In this document: one piece after another, positions 1-5,086 of the stretch
Position numbering within the stretch: position 1 is the stretch's first letter
How the letters are laid out: every line of letters begins with the position of its first letter
Origin: Hyphomicrobiales bacterium
GTDB taxonomy: Bacteria > Pseudomonadota > Alphaproteobacteria > Rhizobiales > Devosiaceae
DNA length: 5,436 nt
Assembly (NCBI GenBank): GCA_015487515.1
Contig: WFPQ01000186.1
Coordinates: forward strand, 1-5,436
Direction: 5' to 3'
The notes under the pieces: generated by a model
Told to the model about the DNA's origin: nothing
The model's database searches: none
Seen by the model: the letters and a program-made list of their open reading frames with translations, nothing else
Translations under genes and position numbers: made by a program

Positions 1-418
1 GCATGGTGGCATCACCCCCGTCATCCAGAATGAGGTTGGCGGTCTCTCCGTTTCCCCAGTCCAGTATGCGGTCGGCAAAGTCCCAGTATTCCTCAAGGGT
101 TTCTCCCTTGTGGGCAAAAACCGGTATTCCTGCGGCGGCAATTGCTGCTGCCGCATGATCCTGGGTCGAATATATGTTGCAAGAGGCCCAGCGCACCTGG
201 GCCCCCAGGTCCACCAGGGTTTCTATCAGAACGGCAGTCTGTATGGTCATGTGCAGCGATCCGGCAATGCGCGCGCCCTTCAGGGGCTGGGAGTCCCTGA
301 ATTCCCTGCGAATGGCCATCAGCCCCGGCATTTCGATTTCCGCCATGGAAATTTCCTTGCGGCCGAAATCCGCCAGAGAAATGTCTCTGACTGCATAATC
401 GTTCTTGTTGGCGTTCAT
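1..418 (-). CDS. ahcY: S-adenosylhomocysteine hydrolase, N-terminal 139 residues (runs off left edge)
   Basis: Adenosylhomocysteinase reversibly splits S-adenosylhomocysteine into adenosine and homocysteine in the cytosol, clearing the product inhibitor of SAM-dependent methyltransferases. The visible part is the substrate-binding half. [16 protein letters not shown] (residues 53-68) contains the conserved His56 and Thr58, [19 protein letters not shown] (76-94) is a hallmark block, and DDGGDATM (132-139) holds the conserved substrate-contacting Asp. The NAD-binding domain and C-terminus lie outside the window. The ATG at 418 is supported by a GGAG at 427-430, eight bases upstream, and by the family-typical start reading into [16 protein letters not shown]. 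HPr lies upstream on the same strand, about 290 bp away, but ahcY appears to have its own promoter and operator in that gap. Identity is very secure because the family is highly conserved. Confidence 0.97.
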   Translation of the reverse strand, partial: MNANKNDYAVRDISLADFGRKEISMAEIEMPGLMAIRREFRDSQPLKGARIAGSLHMTIQTAVLIETLVDLGAQVRWASCNIYSTQDHAAAAIAAAGIPVFAHKGETLEEYWDFADRILDWGNGETANLILDDGGDATM

Positions 419-521
419 GGGCGATGCTCCAGCATGTGAAAATTAGAGATATGGATAGTGCGGTTTTCGGCTTTTGGGTTGTAGGGGCAGCCGATTCCTT
501 TGATCAGCGTTATCGCAAATG

Positions 522-541
522 ATATAAAGAAATGTTTATAT
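522..541. promoter_or_regulatory. Perfect inverted repeat upstream of ahcY, candidate SahR-type operator
   Basis: ATATAAA, a 6-bp spacer, then TTTATAT forms a perfect 7-bp inverted repeat about 105 bp ahead of the ahcY start. SahR, an ArsR-family repressor sensing S-adenosylhomocysteine, is known to control ahcY and other methionine-cycle genes in Proteobacteria through AT-rich palindromes of this general kind. Overlap with the -10-like box fits repression. The palindrome is seen directly; assignment to SahR is inference, since no sahR gene is in the window and I could not compare with a motif matrix. Confidence 0.5.
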
Positions 542-562
542 GAGGACCAGATAAAAATACAA
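535..562 (-). promoter_or_regulatory. Putative ahcY promoter
   Basis: Read on the minus strand, TATAAA at 540-535 (five of six bases of the -10 consensus) is preceded, after a 16-bp spacer, by TTGTAT at 562-557, which matches only the TTG half of the -35 consensus. Transcription would begin near 528, giving a leader of roughly 110 nt before the ahcY ATG. The -10 lies inside the inverted repeat at 522-541, so a bound repressor would block it. The placement is by eye only. Confidence 0.4.
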
Positions 563-612
563 GTGATTTGTTGATTATTGCTGTTTTTGCTGTTTTCTGG
601 CTTTTGTTCTTC

Positions 613-648
613 AATGCGGCAAAGAGGTTTAATGCGGCAAAGAGGTTT
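613..648. repeat. Perfect 18-bp tandem duplication
   Basis: The unit AATGCGGCAAAGAGGTTT occurs twice in direct contact (613-630 and 631-648), in the noncoding gap between ahcY and the HPr gene. No mismatch separates the copies, so the duplication looks recent or is maintained. It is neither dyad-symmetric nor within a credible reading frame. The rest of the gap (419-708) holds the ahcY leader and promoter, a T-rich stretch on the + strand (565-610), and no convincing gene. Confidence 0.9.
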
Positions 649-708
649 CCATGCGCTTGTCCAAGGTGTCTTCAGATGTTTTACCTGCCACCAGGAGTTG
701 CTTTTGCC

Positions 709-1050
709 CTAGAAACTTTCCTTTTCGCCGGTTCCGTCATTGTCTTCGTCAAATCCGCAATCCACCAGTTGGGACAGGGCATCCAGCACCTGTCTGGCCT
801 GAAGTCCCGTTGCCCTGACCAGGATCGATGAGCCGGGGCCTGCCGCCAGCATCATCAGTCCCATGATCGAGGTGCCGCCAACGGTCATGCCGTCCTTGCT
901 TACCTGAACGTTTGCATCAAACATTTCTACCGTGCGCACGAACCTTGCCGATGCGCGGGCATGCAGCCCCCTGGCATTGCATATCCGCATCATTTGAGTG
1001 AGCGTATGATGACCCTTGCTGGTATGACTGGTGATTTCTTGATCGGGCAT
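709..1050 (-). CDS. ptsH: HPr phosphocarrier protein of a regulatory PTS
   Basis: HPr accepts a phosphoryl group from enzyme I on a histidine and passes it to EIIA proteins in the cytosol. GLHARAS (residues 28-34) contains the active-site His30, equivalent to His15 of classical HPr. TSIMGLMML (60-68) contains Ser61, exactly 31 residues later, as Ser46 is in classical HPr; that serine is the target of HPr kinase/phosphorylase. The protein has 113 residues against the usual 85-90, because of about 15 extra residues at the N-terminus and an acidic, Gly-containing tail. The ATG at 1050 is chosen for its AGGA at 1055-1058; the alternative Met20/Met21 lack such a site. EIIA(Man) lies 255 bp upstream on the same strand; that gap holds no credible gene. 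With no sugar permease nearby, a PTS-Ntr-like regulatory role is likely. Confidence 0.93.
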   Translation of the reverse strand: MPDQEITSHTSKGHHTLTQMMRICNARGLHARASARFVRTVEMFDANVQVSKDGMTVGGTSIMGLMMLAAGPGSSILVRATGLQARQVLDALSQLVDCGFDEDNDGTGEKESF

Positions 1051-1305
1051 GGCGTCCTGGCAGGTTTTGGCAAAGGATTACTTGTGAGAAACGGCTGCTT
1101 CCTGGCAAAAGTCCCCTTGCAGGTCACGACATCAGGCAACCAGGCCTTGCCCTGAAATGGATGAACCGGGCCAGGGGATGCAGGGGGCGATTTTCAAGGT
1201 CTGAAAGTTCGGCCCCCGGAGCCGGATTGTCAATATTTTATCCCCCGAACAGTTTCCTCCTGTGGATTGCCTATGATCTTGCTCTTTGTTTCCGGTTCAG
1301 CAGTC

Positions 1306-1701
1306 CTAGCCCAGAATATCATTGGCCGCATTTATATATTTGCGTCCGGCTTCCTGGGCCTCCCGGGCGCATTCCCTCAAGCCCTGGTCTGATCTTGTCC
1401 GGGCCAGCTTGACCAGCATTGGAAGGTTTACACCGGCAATGACTTCGATCTGGCGGTTCTGCATGATGGAAATTGCCAGGTTTGACGGGGTACCGCCAAA
1501 CATGTCGGTCAGGACGATCACGCCTTTGCCGCTGTCAGCCTTCTCGACCGCGTTCAATATGTCATTGCGCCGTTCTTCCATGTCGTCATCGGGACCGATG
1601 CAAACGGTTTCGCATCTTTCCTGTGGCCCGACCACATGTTCAAGGGCAGAGCGAAATTCCAGTGCCAGCCTGCCATGGGTAACCAAAACCATTCCTATCA
1701 T
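1306..1701 (-). CDS. manX: PTS EIIA component, mannose family (regulatory EIIA-Man)
   Basis: This cytosolic 131-residue protein is a stand-alone EIIA of the mannose/fructose (ManX) family. LVTHGRLA (residues 6-13) carries the phosphorylated His9, and DMFGGTPSN (66-74) is the family's active-site loop. Length matches a single EIIA domain; the EIIB and EIIC parts needed for sugar transport are absent. In alphaproteobacteria such orphan EIIA(Man) proteins (also called PtsM) receive phosphate from HPr and act in carbon and virulence regulation, so transport is unlikely. The start at 1701 is preferred because GGGGA at 1708-1712 lies six bases upstream and because relatives begin MIG(M/L)VLVTHG. 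A TTG at 1716 or an ATG at 1707 would add five or two residues but place the ribosome site inside or against the gene. HPr follows on the same strand, possibly co-transcribed. The usual neighbour hprK is not found next to it. Confidence 0.93.
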   Translation of the reverse strand: MIGMVLVTHGRLALEFRSALEHVVGPQERCETVCIGPDDDMEERRNDILNAVEKADSGKGVIVLTDMFGGTPSNLAISIMQNRQIEVIAGVNLPMLVKLARTRSDQGLRECAREAQEAGRKYINAANDILG

Positions 1702-1936
1702 CTTCATTCCCCGCAAATTGGCATGTCGAAACGATTTGACTGATTAAAAACCACTCGCCAAAGTCTGGTCGGGAAAGTTTGACCGGGCAAAATCCCGCTT
1801 GCAAGCTAAATCTGTTCGAAAGACCTTTCTTTTTCCGGGTTATTTTGCCGCAACCTGTTTCTGTTGTTGTTGTCTGTTGCCGGTTTTTGGATTTTCTGTC
1901 GGTTTTTGCCGGCATTATCCCGTGGTCATTTTGCTG

Positions 1937-1958
1937 CAGGATCCCCTCAGGATCCCCT
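1937..1958. repeat. Perfect 11-bp tandem duplication
   Basis: CAGGATCCCCT occurs twice without a gap (1937-1947 and 1948-1958) in the noncoding spacer. The second copy runs into GGGG, so AGGATCCCCTGGGG also contains local dyad symmetry. No coding role is apparent. Confidence 0.85.
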
Positions 1959-2126
1959 GGGGCAGTTTGGACCGAAGGTTCTGCCGGCCCGTTCCTGATC
2001 TGGCTTTTGACACGGAATGTCCCCGGGCCCCGCCTCTCATGCTCTGTGCAGGTGCTCTGTTCGGGTGGTCCGTTTCAGATGCTCCCCCCGTTTTCCGCCA
2101 TGCAGTTCTGCCCCCGGGGTACTTTT

Positions 2127-2159
2127 GGCCCTTTTGGTATCTGGGCCCTTTGTTTTTCT
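2127..2159 (+). terminator. Terminator-like hairpin pointing rightward, just beyond the GntR gene
   Basis: GGCCC (2127-2131), an 11-base loop, and GGGCC (2143-2147) form a 5-bp GC stem followed by a T-rich tract (2148-2159). The tail is T-rich only on the + strand; on the minus strand the stem is followed by AAAAG, so it would not end the GntR message in the standard way. No + gene ends here, so a role in stopping antisense transcription is only a guess. The stem is short. Confidence 0.3.
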
Positions 2160-2177
2160 GGTTCAGTTCTGGTTCAG
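2156..2177. repeat. Perfect 11-bp tandem duplication spanning the GntR stop codon
   Basis: TTCTGGTTCAG is present twice back to back (2156-2166 and 2167-2177). The regulator's stop codon (2163-2165 on the minus strand) lies in the promoter-distal copy, so the duplication sets its final residues and termination point: an 11-bp insertion changes the frame of anything beyond it. Confidence 0.9.
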
Positions 2178-2855
2178 AACGGCCTGCCAGTATTTCCGGG
2201 CCACTTCGCTCAGATGCCGGTCCATGGCATCGGCGGCCTTTTCCACGTTTTTCTCCCTGATGGCATCAAGGATCCTCTGATGCTGTTCCACCACGCTTTC
2301 AAAACTGGTATTGGCGGCCGATGATTTTATCCTTTGATCCTTCAGCCAGTCGGAAAGGGCTGCATTCAGGCTTTCAAATACCGGGTTCTTCGAGACCCTG
2401 GCGATCTCCAGGTGAAAGGCGATGTCGGTCCGCACGAAACTGTCCAGGTCCCTGGCCGAACGGTTGGCCTCAAGGGCTCTTTGCAGTTTTTCAATATCCT
2501 CCTCGCTCGCCATCTTGGCGGCCCGCCGTGCCAGCCCTATTTCCAGCAGCGCCCTTGCATCCTGCATTTCCCGAAGCCCCTCGGGCCGGTTCATGTAATG
2601 GCGCATGGAACCCGAAAGCTCGGCAAAAATACCATCCACTGTCGGGGTGGACACCCGTGGAACCGCCCCTGGACGCGAGGTAAGAAGCCCCTGGCGCTGC
2701 AGGGAGAACAGGGCCTCGCGAACCGAGGAACGGCCCGCGTCAAAATCCTCCATGATCTGGCGTTCGGCAGGCAGCCTGTCCCCGGGCTTCAGCTTGCCCG
2801 ACAGAACCAGAAGTTCAAAATGTTCAGCAATTTCCTGATACTTCTTGCGCGCCAT
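2163..2855 (-). CDS. GntR-family transcriptional regulator, FadR/FCD subfamily, NanR-like
   Basis: A 230-residue DNA-binding regulator, normal length for the family. The N-terminal winged helix-turn-helix spans about 5-72, with the GntR signature LPAERQIMEDF (28-38) and GRSSVREAL (41-49). The C-terminal FCD ligand domain (about 95-222) retains the usual metal/ligand set: Asp144 and His148 in DIAFH, His192 and His214. The segment PRVSTPTVDGIFAELSG (66-82) and overall layout resemble E. coli NanR more than FadR, but sialic acid genes are absent, so the effector is more likely a sugar acid or keto-acid. The ATG at 2855 has GGTGGAG just upstream and begins where relatives begin; the frame stays open to 2954, but the added residues are hydrophobic, unlike the family, and are rejected. 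The gene is divergent from the fusion gene, with 163 bp between starts, the classic layout of a local regulator. Its extreme C-terminus sits in a tandem duplication. Confidence 0.9.
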   Translation of the reverse strand: MARKKYQEIAEHFELLVLSGKLKPGDRLPAERQIMEDFDAGRSSVREALFSLQRQGLLTSRPGAVPRVSTPTVDGIFAELSGSMRHYMNRPEGLREMQDARALLEIGLARRAAKMASEEDIEKLQRALEANRSARDLDSFVRTDIAFHLEIARVSKNPVFESLNAALSDWLKDQRIKSSAANTSFESVVEQHQRILDAIREKNVEKAADAMDRHLSEVARKYWQAVLNQN

Positions 2856-2958
2856 GTCTCCACCAAAAAAATATGCACGAAACATGAATAACAGCATCAG
2901 ACAATTCGTCCAACCCCCGTAAAAACAACAGATCATACATAAAAACAAAAACACCAGC

Positions 2959-2987
2959 TTGAACTGGAAAATGAATACTGCTAAACT
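2959..2987 (+). promoter_or_regulatory. Putative promoter of the isomerase-dehydratase fusion gene
   Basis: TTGAAC (2959-2964) and TAAACT (2982-2987) each match four of six bases of the sigma-70 boxes and are separated by the ideal 17 bp. Transcription would start near 2994, leaving a leader of about 25 nt that contains the AGGA ribosome site. This reading makes the TTG at 2959, the farthest upstream in-frame start, part of the -35 box instead of a start codon. Confidence 0.45.
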
Positions 2988-2997
2988 TGTAAGACCA
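2987..2997. promoter_or_regulatory. Candidate GntR (FadR-subfamily) operator
   Basis: TTGTAAGACCA is an exact match to the pattern TNGTNNNACNA reported for operators of FadR-subfamily GntR regulators. It starts at the last base of the putative -10 and covers the expected transcription start, an ideal position for repression by the divergently encoded regulator. A weaker version with one mismatch, TCGTCCAACCC, lies at 2906-2916, nearer the regulator's own promoter. The sequence match is direct; binding is inference, and short patterns do occur by chance. Confidence 0.45.
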
Positions 2998-3004
2998 AAT
3001 AGTC

Positions 3005-3008
3005 AGGA
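3005..3008 (+). promoter_or_regulatory. Ribosome binding site that decides the fusion gene start
   Basis: AGGA lies ten bases ahead of the ATG at 3019. The other in-frame candidates, TTG at 2959 and ATG at 2971, have no comparable site. The ATG at 3019 also gives the family-typical start MPKLAANLS. Confidence 0.6.
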
Positions 3009-3018
3009 TCAGTATGAT

Positions 3019-4989
3019 ATGCCGAAATTGGCGGCTAACCTTTCAACCCTGTTTCAGGAGTTTCCCCTTGAGGACCGCCCGGCAGCCGCTGTCAGGGCGG
3101 GTTTTCTGGCGGCGGAAATAAAGTTTTTTGAACGATATCCATGTGATGATTTTATCGGAAATCTTGCAGCCAGCGGTCTTGAACTGAACCTGTTCAACGC
3201 CAGCCCCGGCAATCTTGGAGCCGGTGAGTTCGGAATGGCTTCGTTCCGGGAACACCGCAAGAGATTCGAGGAGGGATTGCTAAGGGATCTGGCCCTTGCC
3301 GACAGGCTGGGCACGAAAAAAATGCATGTTCTTTGCGGAATGCGGGATGAAAGTCTTTCAGAACAGGAACAGCATGAAGCGGCGCTGGATGCTTATAAAT
3401 GGGCGGCCGGGGTGGCTGGCGAACACGGGGTTACATTGCTTGTCGAGCCGATTTCCCATGCTGCCATCCCCGGCTATTTCATCCATTCCCTGGATCAGGC
3501 TGTCCGCATGGTCCAGGATGTGGGGGCTGACAATTTCAGGATATTGTTTGATTTTTTCCATATGCAATTTGCCGGTGGCGACATTTCGCGGCGCCTTGAC
3601 GATGTCGGGCACCTGATCGGTCATGTTCAGATTGCCGCAACTCCCTCCCGCCATGAGCCCGACCATGGGGAACTGAATGTGGATTTCATATTCGAGCGCC
3701 TGGATGCCATGGGATATTCCGGCTGGGTCGGATGTGAATACAATCCGAGAACGACCACCCTTGCCGGTCTTGGCTGGGCCAGAAAATGGCTGCAGGCCGA
3801 CAGAAGACCTTCTCCTGCCGTGCCCGGCCCTGGAGAAAGTTCGCAGGCAGATGGCGGCAATATTCTTCCCCGTGGAACTCTCCTGGGCCGGGTCTGGGAT
3901 CCGGAAAAGTCGGGCCCCTGCATAGTCACGGTGCGTGACGGGGTGGTATTTGACATAACATCAAGACAGGCGCCCCTTTGCAGCGATATCTGTGAAATGG
4001 ATGATCCGGCCGGTTTTGTCCGCAACGCCAAAGGTCGTCGCATTGGTGAACTCTCGTGGCTTCTGGATGCTGCTTCTGGCCCTGATACCCTGCATTTGCT
4101 GGCCCCTTGTGATTTGCAGCCCATAAAGGCCTGCGGGGTGACCTTTGCAAAGTCCATGCTCGAACGGGTAATTGAAGAGCAGGCCTTGGGTGATCCCGGG
4201 AGGGCCGAAATCATCCGCAGCCGGGTAAGGCATGTCATCGGGGACAGCCTGCACCGGTTGCAGGCAGGTTCCGAACAGGCCGAGCGGGTAAAGCAGACCC
4301 TGGTTGAAGAGGGGCTGTGGAGCCAGTATCTTGAGGTTGGTATAGGCCCGGATGCGGAGGTTTTTTCCAAGGCCCAGATACTCTCGTCGGTCGGCCATGG
4401 GGCGAAAATAGGTCTGCATCCGTCCTCCGAATGGAACAATCCTGAGCCGGAGCTTGTTCTGGCCATTTCGAGTGCCGGAAGGATAGTTGGGGTCAGCCTA
4501 GGCAATGATGTCAACCTCAGGGATATAGAGGGACGCTCCGCCTTGTTGCTGTCCAGGGCCAAGGATAATAATGCCTCCTGTTCCATCGGGCCGTTCATCA
4601 GGCTTTTTGATGAAGATTATGCCCTTGATCAGGTTCGAATGGCCGAGTTGCTGCTAACGGTGGAGGGCATGGACGGCTATGTGTTGAGGGGCAGGTCTTC
4701 CATGGCTTCCATGAGTCGAGATCCTGTCGATCTGGTGGCCCAGACCATTGGCCCGCACCATGACTATCCCGACGGTCTTATGCTGTTTCTGGGTACCGGA
4801 TTTGCTCCGACAAAAGACAGGGATGTCAAGGGGCAGGGCTTTACCCACAAGCTGGGCGATCGCGTAACCATAAGCTGCAACGGCCTGGGAAGCTTGCAAA
4901 ACGTTGTAGATATTTCAAATAATTGTCCGCCATGGAGCTTTGGGGTGAGGGAACTCATGGGCAATCTTTCCGGTCGTGGCCTGCTTTGA
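3019..4989 (+). CDS. Bifunctional fusion: hydroxypyruvate isomerase-like TIM barrel + XylX-like 2-keto-3-deoxy-pentonate dehydratase
   Basis: The 656-residue cytosolic protein has two complete domains. Residues 1-258 are Hyi/OtnI-type isomerase (hydroxypyruvate to tartronate semialdehyde, or a 2-oxo-tetronate), with Glu143 (LVEP), Asp178 (LFDFF), Gln204 (HVQIA) and Glu240 (GCEYNP) as metal/catalytic residues and the RHEP..GE motif at 211-218. A Pro/Gly/Ser-rich linker spans about 259-281. Residues 283-656 are FAH-superfamily, closely resembling Caulobacter XylX: GVTFAKSMLERVIEE, LWSQYLEV.IGPDAE, the metal ligands Glu476 and Glu478 (NNPEPE) and Asp497 (GNDVNLRD), Lys515 (AKDNNAS) and GQGFTHKLGDRV. 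XylX dehydrates 2-keto-3-deoxy-pentonate to alpha-ketoglutaric semialdehyde. No in-frame ATG, GTG or TTG occurs at the junction, so the dehydratase is not separately started. An aldehyde dehydrogenase follows 97 bp later. Domain families are secure; exact substrates are inferred. I know of no described example of this fusion. Confidence 0.92.
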   Translation: MPKLAANLSTLFQEFPLEDRPAAAVRAGFLAAEIKFFERYPCDDFIGNLAASGLELNLFNASPGNLGAGEFGMASFREHRKRFEEGLLRDLALADRLGTKKMHVLCGMRDESLSEQEQHEAALDAYKWAAGVAGEHGVTLLVEPISHAAIPGYFIHSLDQAVRMVQDVGADNFRILFDFFHMQFAGGDISRRLDDVGHLIGHVQIAATPSRHEPDHGELNVDFIFERLDAMGYSGWVGCEYNPRTTTLAGLGWARKWLQADRRPSPAVPGPGESSQADGGNILPRGTLLGRVWDPEKSGPCIVTVRDGVVFDITSRQAPLCSDICEMDDPAGFVRNAKGRRIGELSWLLDAASGPDTLHLLAPCDLQPIKACGVTFAKSMLERVIEEQALGDPGRAEIIRSRVRHVIGDSLHRLQAGSEQAERVKQTLVEEGLWSQYLEVGIGPDAEVFSKAQILSSVGHGAKIGLHPSSEWNNPEPELVLAISSAGRIVGVSLGNDVNLRDIEGRSALLLSRAKDNNASCSIGPFIRLFDEDYALDQVRMAELLLTVEGMDGYVLRGRSSMASMSRDPVDLVAQTIGPHHDYPDGLMLFLGTGFAPTKDRDVKGQGFTHKLGDRVTISCNGLGSLQNVVDISNNCPPWSFGVRELMGNLSGRGLL

Positions 4990-5086
4990 GTCCAGCTTTT
5001 GGGGAAGCGGGGCTTTTGCCCATGGGAATTCGGGCTGTCCGGATGGCGGCTTCAACATGGGTTTCAGAATATTTTAAGGAAGAAAC

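Larger units (their letters stand above)
1702..2162. other. Noncoding, A-poor (+ strand) spacer between the pts genes and the sugar-acid module
   Basis: About 460 bp hold no gene I can support. The + strand is very poor in A: only three or four per 60 bases in 1861-1920, 2041-2100 and 2101-2160. As stop codons need A, long + frames stay open by chance, and their Cys/Pro/Phe-rich products resemble nothing I know. Read on the minus strand, the downstream direction of the GntR regulator gene, 1905-1855 is rich in A and C and poor in G, as expected of an unstructured Rho-loading region. The same stretch must also contain the EIIA promoter, which I could not place with confidence. Confidence 0.6.

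Noticed and set aside
419..530. SAH or SAM riboswitch before ahcY
   Set aside because: I could not match any conserved core of the SAH, SAM-II or SAM/SAH classes. Only a simple stem is visible.
568..831. 87-residue + frame with a hydrophobic start
   Set aside because: It overlaps HPr antisense, begins with TTG, contains the 18-bp duplication, and its hydrophobicity comes from a T-rich tract.
1205..1233. Promoter for HPr: perfect TTGACA on the minus strand at 1233-1228
   Set aside because: No acceptable -10 lies 16-18 bp downstream; the sequence there is GC-rich, then GAACTT.
1322..1747. 141-residue + frame
   Set aside because: It is the antisense shadow of the well-supported EIIA(Man) gene.
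1640..1915. 91-residue minus frame upstream of EIIA
   Set aside because: It overlaps the EIIA start in another frame and is Lys/Thr-rich from low-complexity sequence. It shows no hprK or other recognisable motif.
1779..2324. 181-residue + strand open frame (and overlapping frames at 1799-2260 and 2017-2280)
   Set aside because: All three + frames are open because the stretch is A-poor. The products are Cys/Pro/Phe-rich and unfamiliar, and they run antisense into the secure regulator gene.
2334..2891. 185-residue + frame
   Set aside because: It is antisense to the regulator gene and has no recognisable domain.
2856..2954. 33-residue N-terminal extension of the GntR regulator
   Set aside because: It is hydrophobic and Cys/Phe-rich, unlike GntR proteins. 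The ATG at 2855 has a purine-rich ribosome site and the family-typical start.
2959..3018. Upstream TTG/ATG extension of the fusion protein
   Set aside because: The extra residues do not match the isomerase family and overlap the putative promoter and operator. The catalytic residues fall at the expected numbers only from the ATG at 3019.
3627..4598. 323-residue minus strand open frame
   Set aside because: It lies wholly antisense within the fusion gene, whose product is recognisable over its full length. The antisense translation resembles no family.
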